The notes beneath the pieces were generated by a model. That model was not told the origin of the DNA. It saw nothing but the letters and a program-made list of their open reading frames with translations, and ran no database searches. DNA of 64,000 nucleotides, taken from positions 53,011,001-53,075,000 of the forward strand of contig CM032232.1 of assembly GCA_019009955.1 (NCBI GenBank), read 5' to 3'. This DNA comes from Riptortus pedestris (lineage: Eukaryota; Arthropoda; Insecta; Hemiptera; Alydidae). The translations under genes were made by a program, and so were the position numbers. Below, one piece after another: positions 34,343 through 45,616 of the stretch (the stretch's first letter is position 1; every line of letters starts with the position of its first letter).

Positions 34343-34803
34343 TTTTGAACGGACCTAATTTTCGTCATCTAATAGGTTGAATCAATGGAAATTTGAAGAA
34401 ATTTTTTAAATATTCCGTCATGAGTACAACCTCAATAGCTGATTTTCCTTAAGGTAAATCTGCTAAAAAATTCTTACTTGATGACACTATCAATCACAGG
34501 ACTAATTCAATAAAATGCCTCTTGAAAACAAAATTTGGTATATAAGCTTAGAATAAAATTTTTCATGTTATAACGGCTCATTGTTTATATGGCATATAAA
34601 AGTGGGGGTTTACTAAAGGAAAAAAAATAAAAATAAAAAAATATAGCGTTTTGAAATTCAAAATAGAAAAGCCCCCCCCCCTTCCACTCGTCCGATTTCT
34701 TTCATTAACAAATTTGTCCTTTGTATTCACATAACACGATTAAATATCGAGTTTGGTAACAATAAAACCTCCCCCCTAGATCCCTTAAGGAAAATCTTCT
34801 ATA
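33128..34803 (-). mobile_element. HINE-A long variant, split by another HINE-A
   Basis: Left part 33128-33528 starts with the 3' terminus (GGTAACGCAGGAACTGCGT) and runs to AATAAATATTTTCGAATT; the right part 34467-34803 resumes with TTCTTACTTGATGACACTATC, CTCTTGAAAACAAAATTTGG and ends CCCTTAAGGAAAATCTTC. The two parts follow one another in other long copies (for example 59020-59130), so they were one element before the insertion. Confidence 0.72.
33529..34466 (-). mobile_element. HINE-A element, complete, inserted in another copy
   Basis: 3' end AAAAAGTCCGTCACGCATGG at the left, then the ~300-bp extra segment (CACACCGGAAAG, a G run near 33820), the standard middle, TA core about 34274-34340, and the 5' palindrome ending GGTAAATCTGCTAA at 34466. 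Confidence 0.83.
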
Positions 34804-35195
34804 AGAAGTCCGTCACCTTCGGGCTGTAACTAAGCATATGCCCAACGTGCTCACATGATACACAAGTAATCTCATTTCACCATCTATTCTCTATTCCTAA
34901 ATAAAAATCCAGTGAATAGAGGGGTGGGGGTTTACTGAAAGGTGAAAATAAGAAAGTAGGAATAACTTACTTAATGTTAGAGTTACGAAAAAATATATAG
35001 CACATTTCAAGAGCATGATTATACCTGTAACATTTTTGGATACGACTTATAATGGAGGAGATATTTTGAATCTTTTGATTTTCCCTCCATCCAATTTTAC
35101 CTGTTAACGAACTTAATCTTCAGTTTTACATTAAAAACTTATATTAAGGGGGAACCATCAAACAAAAATAACAGGCAAGTACAAACGCACGCGCT
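34804..35195 (-). repeat. HINE-A 3' part, third copy in a row
   Basis: GAAGTCCGTCACC (hairpin damaged), TCACCATCTATTCTC, a G run, GGAATAACTTACTTAATG and TTAACGAACTTAATCTTC. It ends before the microsatellite complex where the TA core would be. Confidence 0.7.
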
Positions 35196-35204
35196 CACAC
35201 TATC

Positions 35205-35740
<536 letters not shown>

Positions 35741-35783
35741 ACTTGGTAAATCTGCTTAGTTTGCGGAGCCCTCCCAGTAAAAG
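35741..35783 (+). repeat. HINE-A 3' terminus only, worn
   Basis: GGTAAATCTGCTTAGTTTGC, then GGAGCCCTCCCAGTAAAAG. Confidence 0.5.
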
Positions 35784-35804
35784 TTATTTATTATTATTAT
35801 ACAA

Positions 35805-35908
35805 GTGACGAAAATAGATCATTTTACAACTCGAGTGAAACGTTTACCCACACGAGCGAAGCGTGAGTGTGGTAATTTCACGATAGTTGTAAATTCTACT
35901 TTCGTCAC
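35805..35908. repeat. Imperfect ~104-bp hairpin
   Basis: GTGACGAAAATAGA...TTACAACT...CCCACAC on the left pairs with GTGTGG...AGTTGTAAATTCTACTTTCGTCAC on the right around a loop GAGCGAAGCGTGA. It lies just outside the inverted repeats at 35926 and 36400. MITE-like; class unknown. Confidence 0.7.
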
Positions 35909-35925
35909 GAGTGTAATATTAAATT

Positions 35926-36413
35926 TTTTCTGTAATCGTGTAATACATGATCAGATCTAATCAGAATATGAACAAAATTAGGATGTTGTGAAGATTATGG
36001 TATGAGGTTGGTAGGTTATAAGCATGCTTGTGAAAGGTTATAAGCATAGTTATAAAACAACTAGTGATGATTGTGAAGTAGTGCAGTTATAAACAAGTGC
36101 AGGTCATAAACAAGGAAGGTAATTATTATTATATTTAAATTTTAAAATATATTGATTATTTCCACCAATAATTCATTCACATTTCAATTTATTTTGTTAA
36201 AATAAATTCTTACAATGTTAAGAAACATTTAAAAGCATTTAATTTCCAACTTCAAATTATTTTTTAATTTATACTTATTACTAATTAAGAAGGAAATTCA
36301 CTTTCTTCACTTGTGAAGAAAGTGATTACTTTCTTCACTCTATTGCAAAATGTTTCACTTTCTTCACTCATTTCAGTTTAGTAATGTTACCATTATTCAA
36401 CGATTACAGAAAA
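35926..36413. repeat. 488-bp unit with 14-bp inverted ends
   Basis: TTTTCTGTAATCGT (35926-35939) and ACGATTACAGAAAA (36400-36413) are perfect inverse complements. Inside is a near-perfect 26-bp hairpin at 36299-36324 (CACTTTCTTCAC-TT-GTGAAGAAAGTG) and further CTTTCTTCACT repeats. No coding capacity. A non-autonomous DNA element is plausible; no target duplication was identified. Confidence 0.45.
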
Positions 36414-37009
36414 AGTTCTTTTTTAGTCTTCTCCCTTGATGCGTTATTATTACTTTATAAAACATCTTCAATATTTTCGTATTTGATGACCGGAACATCA
36501 TTCATACTAATAATTATATTTCAAACATTAAGTTGTATACATTTGAGCATTAAGTAATCGGAGAGCTCAGAGTTTCAAAGGAAGCACTACGAGAAGAGAC
36601 CTCCCATTTGATCAACTAGATCGAGAAAATTGGTCACAAGTTAGAAATTAGTTTGTAGATTAGTCTCGGCTAAGTTTGTGACATAAGTTGACCAGGTCAC
36701 CATCTGACTGCCGTCAAGTTGAAGTCGAACTGACAGTTGGCCTACAGTCAAAGTTAGATAATACTGCGTCTACTGGGAACTTCTCTCACTAAGCCTTCCA
36801 GATATGGCTACACCAGGAGAGTAGAAACTGTCATGGTTTGTTTTCCTAGAGAGCTAACCTCAGTTCTGATAAGCTTGTAATACTTCGGGGATATGTTACC
36901 GCACTCGGCACACTCGAGTCTTGTGTATCTATGGTTCAATAAAATACAAAGGATACATTCAACATTTAAAAAAAAAATGTCTTCTTAAGTAAATCGGAAC
37001 TCCATTTAA
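36414..37009. other. No feature recognised
   Basis: Unassigned sequence. Confidence 0.4.
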
Positions 37010-37205
37010 CCCCGTGAGTTAAGGCGTTGGTCTTAATGTAAGTAGCAAACCTAGAGCCGTTGGTCAGATTCTAAAGACTATGGAAGTTAATTCAGTGACT
37101 AACTCACTAAATAAACCTTTGATGCCCAACCTGGCGAGAAAGGGTGGTAACCCTGTAAATAACAAGTCCCAGGCGCAGTAGCACAAAGTGGACACTAACA
37201 AATAA
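37010..37205 (+). repeat. Diverged SINE copy
   Basis: GTGAGTTAAGGCGTTGGTC (head), CAAACCTAGAGCCGTTGGTC, AGTGACTAACTCACTAAATAA, CCAACCTGGCGAGAAAGGG and GCACAAAGTGGACACTAAC match the SINE through its length, with many changes in the B-box region. Confidence 0.75.
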
Positions 37206-37459
37206 TTTTGGTCACTTCTTTACTTTCTGGACGAAGTAAATGAGGTATTGTAAGTAAAGGAATTATTGATATCGGGAAAATCGTTTTTTATATATTAACG
37301 GAATTATCCGTTTTGAATCTCCTTGAACTTATCTAGACTCCTGTATGACGTCTTTCCGTAGAGTGTGTCCGTTATTACTCATGTATGTCGGAATATATTT
37401 GTCCGTTATATATATATATATGTGTATGTGTGTGTGTGTGCGTGTGCGTGTGTATATGA
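37206..37459. other. No gene; short TA/TG tract
   Basis: Unassigned; a TA/TG microsatellite lies at about 37410-37456. Confidence 0.4.
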
Positions 37460-37735
37460 AAATAAAAAGTCCGCTGCGTAACCTAAGCAGATCTTTCACG
37501 CGAGGGTTTACAAATGATAAATATACATACAGGTAACATGAATGCGCAGTAAACTTACGATGGAAATTAATTAATTAATTAGTAAAACGGAAAGAAATTG
37601 TAAACAAACAGGCAAGCCAGCCTAGTAGCGCTGCATAGATAAACCGGAAATACAAACAATTAATGAAATATATATGAATATAACATATTAATTTTATTGA
37701 GAACTATTTAGTTTACGCAACCCCTGCGTGGCGGA
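37460..37735. repeat. HINE-A remnant with two 3' ends facing outward
   Basis: AAAAGTCCGCTGCGTAACC at the left is a 3' end on the minus strand; TTTAGTTTACGCAACCCC...GTGGCGGACG at the right is a 3' end on the plus strand. Between them lies sequence shared with the long-variant insert (AACATATTAATTTTATTGAG). Confidence 0.65.
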
Positions 37736-37799
37736 CGTATTTTTAAATTTATGGATACTTTTTCGTTTCATGTGGAATTGAAACGATATCAACCATTTT

Positions 37800-37905
37800 T
37801 GGCTTTTGTGCCTGTTAGCTTTTCCAAACTACTGAAGCGAATTTTATTAAACTCATTACAAGTATTACTACTAACCCAACTCAGGCTTTAGGCTATACTT
37901 AAATT
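37800..37905 (-). repeat. R293 tail fragment
   Basis: ACTACTGAAGCGAATTTTATT and AGTATTACTACTAACCCAAC are the complement of the end of the R293 copy at 15899-15970. The rest of the element is missing. Confidence 0.6.
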
Positions 37906-38392
37906 TTAATACCGTCGCCTTAACTCAAATGGCTTGTCTGAGGCCATTAACACAATTATTAATGAGATAATGAATCTTAACCACTGGGATTTGCCGCGTT
38001 AAAATTGAGAGCACAATAAAACAACCATCTGGTTTGTGCCTGGAAGCTGGGGGTGAATCACCTGTTACTATTTGTAAAATCACAATTCCTCCATCAGCTT
38101 TTATTTAGCCATTTCCGGCTTTAAACTATTTCAGATTGGAGAGTCCCGATGAAGACTATACGCAAATTAAACTTAGGGAATATTATTTTTTTTTGTGATA
38201 TAATGGATAATGTGAGATGTCTATGAGTGGAGATTTAGCTATAGTTTAAAATTTAAATACAAAAATATTTCTTTTAAAGTTAGAGATAGGGAACATCTCT
38301 ATTAATATGTTTATTTTATTTATAACAAAATAAAGAAGTTTACTGTCTCCATATGTGTGGTCTTAAAAGGTTTTTCCCACACGTAATAACAA
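37906..38392. other. No feature recognised
   Basis: Unassigned sequence. Confidence 0.4.
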
Positions 38393-38515
38393 ATCCTCCA
38401 GATTTCAGTCATAACGAACTTGATCTTTAGTTTTACATAAAAAGTGTAAAAATCGAATTAACTTACAAGGAAATAAAAATTGCAACCTCTGAAACATTAA
38501 CTGGCAAGTATACAT
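38393..38515 (-). repeat. HINE-A internal fragment
   Basis: CAGATTTCAGTCATAACG, AACTTGATCTTTAGTTTTAC and AAATAAAAATTGCAACC are typical middle-block phrases. No terminus is present. Confidence 0.6.
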
Positions 38516-38656
38516 ATTCTTCTTAAACCTTTTCAGACCCAAAATCCAATATTCTTCAGAACTTAAATTAAAACACGGAATCCTTCAAGTCTCACTGGGA
38601 GCGGGAGGGGGGGGGTGGCTCTTTAAAAATCTTTAAACGTCTATATGACAACAAAC

Positions 38657-38700
<44 letters not shown>

Positions 38701-39545
38701 GATAAATATTGTGGATTAATTTCACACCAAAAGTCGTTTACTGTTACTCACGCACTCTCTCACACTGGACTGGGACAATGCCACATACTTTAAAGCCGGG
38801 TCGTATTTTAGGTTCGTAGACATTGACTTTGTCGTTGTGGATTTGAAAGAGAATAAGTAATATTCTAGTAAATATTAGGCGACCCAAAAAAAAGAAGGAA
38901 AACACGTGCGTTCCTTAATTATTTTTCTAGTTTTCAGAAATTGAGTGTAAGATATAGGAGCTTCAAAACTAGATTTTCTAGCATTAATAAATTACTCATC
39001 TGAAAAATCTCGAAGATAAGTACAACTATGGCCCATTGCAATACCTCTAACGGTAGCTTTGACAATGTATCATTTGTGCCCCACATATTTGGGATTAGCT
39101 GTCCTAATCATAGGATCGATACTTGAAGAAATGTGAAACTATGAATGATAAAACATCGCTCCCAAAAATGATAGGCATCCTTCTTTTGGGCGAATTATCC
39201 CCTTTTATCTGATAAGCCTCCTACTTCACCTGGCAAACCTAATCAAAGGCTAATTTCTTCCCCAGTATGTTTCAACAATTATGTACATGTATCTCGTCAG
39301 GGTGTTCCTCTAACCTAAATTAAATACCTTTTTGCTGTTAAAATGTAAACAGTCGATGGCAGTTAGGTCTCTCCTTTAGATTCATATAGCACTTTTATGG
39401 TGTAAAGATTCGGGACCATAAAGAGATAGTAATATAAGCCACGAAACGTATAGAGATGTCTGATATCAATAAATAAAATTCCAAAAATTGAAAAGTTATT
39501 CTTTATTGGCTCTGCCAACAACCTCGAAGATATCATATTATAAAT
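38516..39545. other. No gene recognised; (TA)n tract
   Basis: Holds a (TA)n tract at about 38659-38698. GCCACGAAACGTATAGAG near 39440, followed by a T-rich end with TTTATTGGC, may be a third, worn copy of the repeat at 17876. Confidence 0.4.
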
Positions 39546-40022
39546 AAAAGACCGTCACGCAGGGGCTGCGTAAAACTAAGCAGATTCCCCATGTAAAGTT
39601 ATACAATAGAGAAATCTCCATACGAGAGCCGAACTGTTACGGCAAAGGGCCGAACTAGCTTTTGGCGGGAAATTCAAAAATCCGTTATCGGCCCAAATTT
39701 AATAAAAATGCAAATATCTTGGTTAATATTCAAGATAGGGAATAAATGTATATAACAATATTTATAGTAAATTTAATTTGCAATAAGATTGATTCTGTAC
39801 AATGTTTCGACCCGACGTATAGTAACGGAGATATTTCGAATTTTCGAAAATCCTCCCCTCTAAACCCCCCCCCTCCCACTGGTCAGATTTCAGCTGTTAA
39901 CGAACTTGATCTTTCTTTTTACATAAAACGACTAAATATCGAGTTTGGTAACGATCAAACAAAAATTGCGACCGCTAGAGCGGTAACAGACAAATACATA
40001 GATAGATATATATATCTATATA

Positions 40023-40058
<36 letters not shown>

Positions 40059-40205
40059 TATATAGATATATATATATACAGTTTTGAACGGACCTCATTT
40101 TCGTCATCTACTAGGTAGAATCGATGGAGATTTGAAGAAAAATTTCGAAAATTCCGTCATGAGTACAACCTCAATAGCTGATTTCCCTTAAGGGAAATCT
40201 GCTAA
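39546..40205 (-). mobile_element. HINE-A element, complete
   Basis: 3' end AGACCGTCACGCAGGGGC with an intact hairpin, CGAACTAGCTTTTGGCGGG, C-rich run near 39865, TA core with TATC interruptions (about 40004-40079) and the perfect 28-bp terminal palindrome ending at 40205. Confidence 0.87.
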
Positions 40206-40593
40206 TAAAATAAATATGACTGGGAAGTTAGCCGATATTGTCCGTTCGTAATGTTAATACCAAAGAAGAAGAGGAAATAATTATTCAAAAATGAAATTAA
40301 GAGAGAGAATTTCAAATCACATTCGCTCTGTTTTCCTGAAATCCGAATAAATTCGTTTCAATTAACAGGAAACAGACGATGTAATTTAATTCCATTTATT
40401 CTATATCAAACAGAACTGATATATCAATGACATATTATCTGGTCTTAATATGTATTCACATAATATTAATAAAAGTGATTATCAGACCTGTCATATTCAA
40501 AAATCAATGTCTTTAAACTATTATACATACCAACAAATAATTTGATTATTTAGCATGCATTAGGGATTAGCTCTGTAACTTAATTCATAACGT
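40206..40593. other. No feature recognised
   Basis: Unassigned AT-rich sequence. Confidence 0.4.
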
Positions 40594-41250
40594 TAAAAAA
40601 ATCCTCCACGCAGGGACTAATAAACTAAACAGAACCCCACGTGTTGGTATGACACACTACTGACCTCAATTCACCATAACTCCTATGGTTAGAAGTGGAG
40701 GTTTACAGAAGGCTGAAAACAAGAAAGTACAAACAACTCGTTTAATATTTGAGTTTTGAAAATATGTATAGAACAACATTTACCATTTACAAGGTTCTAC
40801 AACATTTTTCCATGCGATAAATAATAACTGAGATATTTTTGAATTCCCCTCCCTATAATTAACCTTACCTATTAACTATTCAATATAGTATAGATCAAAT
40901 AAACATTTTACAGTCAAGAAATAAATTCCTATGAATGTATCTCATCTATTAAATATCTTTTGAAAACAATATGAAGTATTTAAGATTGCAATTAGACGTT
41001 TCATAAAACATCGACTTATTCTTAAAGTGAGATGCCTAAAGGGGGGGTTTATAGAGTGCTGCCAATTAAAAAAGTGCAAAATCTGAGTTAATATTCAAAA
41101 TAGAGAAACCGAGTATAGAAAAACAGATAATGAAACATACGAGATTGATTATATATGGTTTTTCGGTCCGACTCCATTGTAACAGAGACATAAGGAATTT
41201 TCAAATTTCCCTTCCAGTGGCCGATTTCAGTCCTTAACGAACTTGATCTT
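40594..41250 (-). repeat. HINE-A long variant, 3' and middle part
   Basis: ATCCTCCACGCAGGGAC (worn 3' end), TAGAAGTGGAGGTTTACAG, ACAACTCGTTTAATATTTG, then the second module with a G run near 41041 and TTAACGAACTTGATC. The TA core and 5' end are absent. Confidence 0.72.
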
Positions 41251-41253
41251 TTT

Positions 41254-41345
41254 TTAGCAGACTTCCACTAAGAGAAATCAGCTATTGAGGTCGCACTCAT
41301 TCCGCGATTTTTGAAAAATTTCCTCAAACATCCATCGTTCATCTT
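41254..41345 (+). repeat. HINE-A 5' fragment
   Basis: TTAGCAGACTTCCACTAAG, CAGCTATTGAGGTCGCACTC, CCTCAAACATCCATCG. It meets the previous copy head-on. Confidence 0.7.
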
Positions 41346-41565
41346 TTGTTAATAACGAATGATCTCAACGAACAACAATGACAACAACAAAAACTTATAC
41401 TCTGCACCTATCACATAATAATAAGTTAATATAATGAAATCAGTAAGAATCAATGATAAGATGATTTATTTTGACAGCCATCATCAAATTGTATACATTT
41501 GTTTGGTGCCAACCTAAAATTGTCAATTTATCCTTTGGCATTAAATATACAGAAAAAAAAAGTAT

Positions 41566-41973
41566 TTGCAATATGGGGCAAACAAATCCATCACTCGTGC
41601 AAAACACCTGGCACTTCAGCAATGGGCATGGCAATGGTATGAGTTGCGTGACAATAAGCTCTGCACCGTAAAAAGTAGTGTGAACCCCTGGTATTCCTCT
41701 ACAGGCACTAAAAGGAGGGATGAAGTAAGGGTATGTCGCCTTAGAATTGGCTACAAAAGGCCCACATACCAGCACCTAATGAAAAGGGAAGAATCTCCAA
41801 CCTGCATTGCTTGTGGAGTACAGCTAACAGTTGCACACTTACTTACAGAGCGTAGAAAGTATGAGGACATCAGAAAGTCCCATGGTATATCAGAAGTACA
41901 ATCTGAAATACATGGGGATGATGGCCACTCTATAAAAAACTGTGAAAGTTTTAGTAATTACTGGTCTAAATAA
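41566..41973 (+). pseudogene. LINE tail (jockey-superfamily C-terminal domain), fragment
   Basis: The 135-codon frame reads the end of a non-LTR reverse transcriptase polyprotein: AKHLALQQWAWQWYE, DEVRVCRLRIGYKRPTYQHL and a metal-binding end CIACGVQLTVAHLLTERR. In this family the last motif is C-x2-C-x8-H-x4-C; here the final Cys is Arg. CRLRIG...T..HL followed by such a knuckle is typical of RNase-H-bearing jockey/I/R1-type LINEs. The RT and endonuclease parts are absent, as usual for 5'-truncated LINEs. FVWCQP at about 41490 may be a scrap of the RNase H. No poly-A tail or target duplication was identified. Confidence 0.7.
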
Positions 41974-42944
41974 AGAAATATAATATAGGTCTTTAATATA
42001 TGGGCACACAAGTCAGTGAGATAAATATATGTATATGAAATTGGTTACAAAAAAATACTATTTTATTTTGAATTTTGTCACAGGGTCGAGGATAGAGAAA
42101 AATAGAAGAGATGGAGATCATAGGCAAGGATGACGGAGGGCTAAGGAGTAGACGGGATCTCTGAAGAGAGAGACTACCGAACAAAGGAAAGAAAACGAAA
42201 ATGGACTTCCAAGGCACAAGTAACTCTGGCGAGTTCGTTCCCTAATAACAATTAAATAAATAAGACGGAATAAAACTCAAAAGGTGAAATTGGTTGGGGA
42301 AATGTGTCTTCTACAAAGATCATTTCAAATTTCAAAGGAGCATTAGAATAGAGCACAACTCGTATAATTTACACTTAAATGCTAGGTAAAACTAGACATT
42401 ACATTTTACGAACATATTTAAGCTAAAATATCCTTTGATGTCTGAAATTGGATTATATATGACCTAAATCGAGAGATTTTCCATTTATGAGGTGTTTGTT
42501 GAAAAATGTCTTTCTCATTATAAACTGTGGCACGTCTGACCTATTTTTTATGTTTCCCCAAAGAACTAGAGAAGCGAACTCATTGTTGATTCGGCAGCTG
42601 GCACCCTGAGAGGATATTGAATTGTTGCCAGAGCTCCGTGCTTGTTCTCTCCTGTCTCCAGACTATTTTCTATGTCTCCCATGCCTGGAGGTCACATCCC
42701 TAGGGATAAGGTAATAGCTATACCCTCCTCTCTCCCTAGCTCAACCTCTTCAAGATATCTCTGTCGTGAAAATCAAGAAGTCATCCATATTCTTTTCTTC
42801 ACGTACCTTATTATAATGGAAATGTATACCTAACTGTAATTAAACTTATTTTCTAGACAATACAGCCCACGGACATAGAATATTTCATGCGTTCCACAGC
42901 AAAGCTTCTCCGGAAATCAAATAATTTTCTCTGCATTGCTGCTC
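41974..42944. other. No gene recognised
   Basis: Unassigned. GCTCCGTGCTTGTTCTCT at about 42633 recurs at about 43630, either side of the minisatellite, so the flanks may share an origin. Confidence 0.4.
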
Positions 42945-43560
42945 TTCCGATTTCCACCTGGAGAAGCTACACTTCTTTCTTCCTCCTGTGGCTGCTCCCC
43001 TTCCTGTTTCCTCCTATGGCTGCTTGGCTTCTTATTTCCTCTTGGGGCTGCTGTACTTCCTATTTCCTCCTCCAACTGCTCCCCTTCCTACTTCCTGCTG
43101 GAGCTGTTGTATTTCCTACCTTCTGCTGGTGCTGGTGTTCTTTCTACTTTCTGCTGGGGCTGCTGCTTTTCATATTTCCTCCTGGGGCTGCCCTTCTTAT
43201 TTCATCCTGGAGCTGCTGTACTTCCTATTTCTTCCTGGGGCTGCTGCTCTTCATATGTCCTTCTCCAATTGCTCCCCTTCCTACTTCCTGCTGGAGCTGT
43301 TGAATTTCCGACTTTCTGCTGTGGCTGGTGTTCTTTCTACTTCCTGCTGGGGCTGCAGCTTTTCATATTTCCTCCTGGGGCTGCCCTTCTTATTTCATCC
43401 TGGAGCTGCTGTATTTCCTATTTCCTCCTAGGGCTGCTCTTCTTATTTCATCCTAGAGCTGCTGTACATCCTATTTCTCCTGCCACTCTTCATATTTCCT
43501 CCACCAACTGCGCTCCTTCCTACTTCCTGCTGTTGTACCTCCTGCTTTCTGCTTGGATTG
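42945..43560. repeat. 28-bp minisatellite with 193-bp higher-order period
   Basis: Degenerate tandem units of 28 bp, type CTGTACTTCCTATTTCCTCC plus TGGGGCTG, with some 25-bp units (CCCTTCTTATTTCATCCTGG plus AGCTG). A block from GCTGGTGTTC at 43131 recurs at 43324, a spacing of 193 bp, equal to six 28-bp and one 25-bp unit. The tract has almost no stop codons in several frames, which gives open frames up to 252 codons; since 28 is not a multiple of 3, no single frame reads a constant repeat and I do not call a protein. Confidence 0.8.
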
Positions 43561-43850
43561 TTGACCTTCATACTTCCTCTCCTATGGCTGGTATCTGTCG
43601 CTCTGAAGAGAAATTGCATAGTTATCATTGCTCCGTGCTTGTTCTCTGCTCCCTAAGTACTGTGTTTTATATTCTCCATTTCTCGAGTGGGTGAACGTTA
43701 TATAGAGTACCTGTCAATCACCCCCCATTTTTGATATGGTTCAAGCTTTCCTTTCTATCAGAAGAATCAACAACTCAACAATACCCCTGAATGTAGACCT
43801 GGTATCCCTTATCTTCCACCCGCCCTCCTCCTCCTCGTCAGATGACAACA
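43561..43850. other. No feature recognised
   Basis: Flank of the minisatellite; no supported gene. Confidence 0.4.
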
Positions 43851-44140
43851 AAAGTCCATCATTGTAGCTAAGCAGATTTCCCACATGCCGGTTAGACACA
43901 CTAGTGATCTCACATTATCACTTTGTAAGTAAACATCAGATGAGTGTTGAATGAAACGTTTAACTAATGAGTTCGTTCGGCAAATATCAAAAATTGCGAC
44001 CGCTAGACTGCGGGAACAGTCAAGTATAATTTTTAACGGATCTCATTTCCCTTAATTCCTATGTAGAATCGATGGACTATCTTGGACATTTTTCGAAAAT
44101 AGCGCATTGAATAAAACCTAAATGTTTGCTAGTACGTCAC
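43851..44140 (-). repeat. HINE-A, deleted copy
   Basis: AAAGTCCATCATTGTAGC, CTAAGCAGATTTCCCAC, then a jump to GAAACGTTTAACTAATGAG, AAAATTGCGACCGCTAG and TTTTTAACGGATCTCATTTC. It has no TA core, and the 5' end has decayed. Confidence 0.65.
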
Positions 44141-44819
44141 GATAAGCTCGATAGACGACGTTTCGTGATGTGTTGACATATTTCTAATGTGAGAAGATTA
44201 GGAGTGGAGATTCATTGAAGAATGAATAGAATAAAATACAATTAAGTGAAAAAGTGCATCAAGTAAGTGAAAAAGTGCATATAACTACAAGTTAATAATG
44301 ATGAAATTCATGGAGAATTACGTAAATTATAAAGATATATTCTGTACCAGACGAACTAACTAGATAGCCACACTATTAGCGTCAAATTAAGAGACTGCGA
44401 ACAGAGTGAAAATTAAAAGTAAAACAATATAAAAATGGCGGCTTGAATTTTTTTTTTCTATCGACCGTCCGAACTCGAAGTTATGAATTACTTCGTACCA
44501 TGCTTTTAAGATATTATTCTGATGAGAGTAATCTAGCCTGAAGGTTTCGTGTGACACGATCGTTTTAGACAATTCAGAGCACGCTAATACAAATACACAA
44601 CCCGGACTGGAAAATAGTATTTATTAAAGTCACGTAACATAGAGACTTTGCTCTATTTCCAAGCTATATACAGTGTCCGGTGTAATATAATGCAGTTCGT
44701 GAGATAGATATCTCAAACAATTATTTAAAAAAGAGAATTTATTTGATTTCAGATTGGACTTTATATTATTTTATGTATTGTATTGTCTATATATGAGTAT
44801 GCAGATATAAACCCACTCT
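44141..44819. other. No feature recognised
   Basis: Unassigned sequence. AAGTGAAAAAGTGCAT is tandemly repeated near 44250. Confidence 0.4.
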
Positions 44820-45616
44820 CCTAACGTTTTCGCAAAAGGAATTTTCGAAGATTTTTCATCGATCTCACCTAGGAGACGACTAAAATGAGGTTGGTCCAAA
44901 ATTATACATTGCAATGGATTGAAACATTGTATAGAGTCAATCTTATTTAAAATTGAATTTACTATGAATGTTGTTAGACACATATTTTCTCTAACAGGAA
45001 TATTAACCCAGATATTTGCATCATTCAGTTCTCAGCCTTCAAAAAAAAAAAAACCCACTCCAATGTCATATTAGCAATAAGCTGTTTTATCATTTTATTA
45101 AAAGCTCAAATACGGTTTTCATTGTACTTTAACACTGTGGGACATGCAACTGCGTAGTGTGATGACCTCATCACACAACGATTTTGATGTCTTGAATTAT
45201 TTATTCCTATTCTATTTCTTTATTTATCTATTTATTTCTTTTAGACCATTCTAGAAGTTGTAACTGTTTCATTAAACACTAAAGATCATGAAGTTAATGG
45301 GGTTAAATCATAATAGGGGTTCAGAAAAAGGGGAAATTTGAGAAATTCGAAATATTTCCGTTCAATGGCCACTTTCAAAAAATGTTATAAAACATACCTT
45401 GTGGATGTTCTAAGCTATTGATGCTCTAAAAATGTTGGTTCTAAACAGTTTTTCGTAACTCAAATATTAATCGAGTTATTTGCACTTTCTTGTTTACAAG
45501 TTTTAGCATTCTCCTAATTCTACTCATTAGATTTTTTCTCGAAAGTAGAGACCACTTAGTTTGTCATAACGTGGGCCATCTGTTTAGTTTATGCAGCCCC
45601 TGTGTAACGGACTTTT
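44820..45616 (+). mobile_element. HINE-A long variant, worn
   Basis: GAATTTTCGAAGATTTTTC, AGACGACTAAAATGAGG, no TA core, GTATAGAGTCAATCTTATT, GATGACCTCATCACACAACG, second module, GTGGGCCATCTGTTTAG, the hairpin CAGCCCCTG and GTAACGGACTTTT. The 5' palindrome is lost, but a loose CCTTTAAGGG follows at 45623. Confidence 0.7.

Noticed and set aside
39746..40087. 113-codon frame with IYIYIY tail (also at 2889, 14381, 25999)
   Set aside because: The same frame recurs in several HINE-A copies (NELDLSF, IATARA) and reads into the TA core; it lacks conservation of a start and is broken differently in each copy, so it is not considered a gene.
41471..41671. Frame with FVWCQP as LINE RNase H
   Set aside because: The resemblance is limited to a few residues and the catalytic motifs are not visible.
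42887..43694. Hydrophobic frames of 138, 252 and 147 codons
   Set aside because: They overlap in different frames of the 28-bp minisatellite; low stop frequency is compositional.
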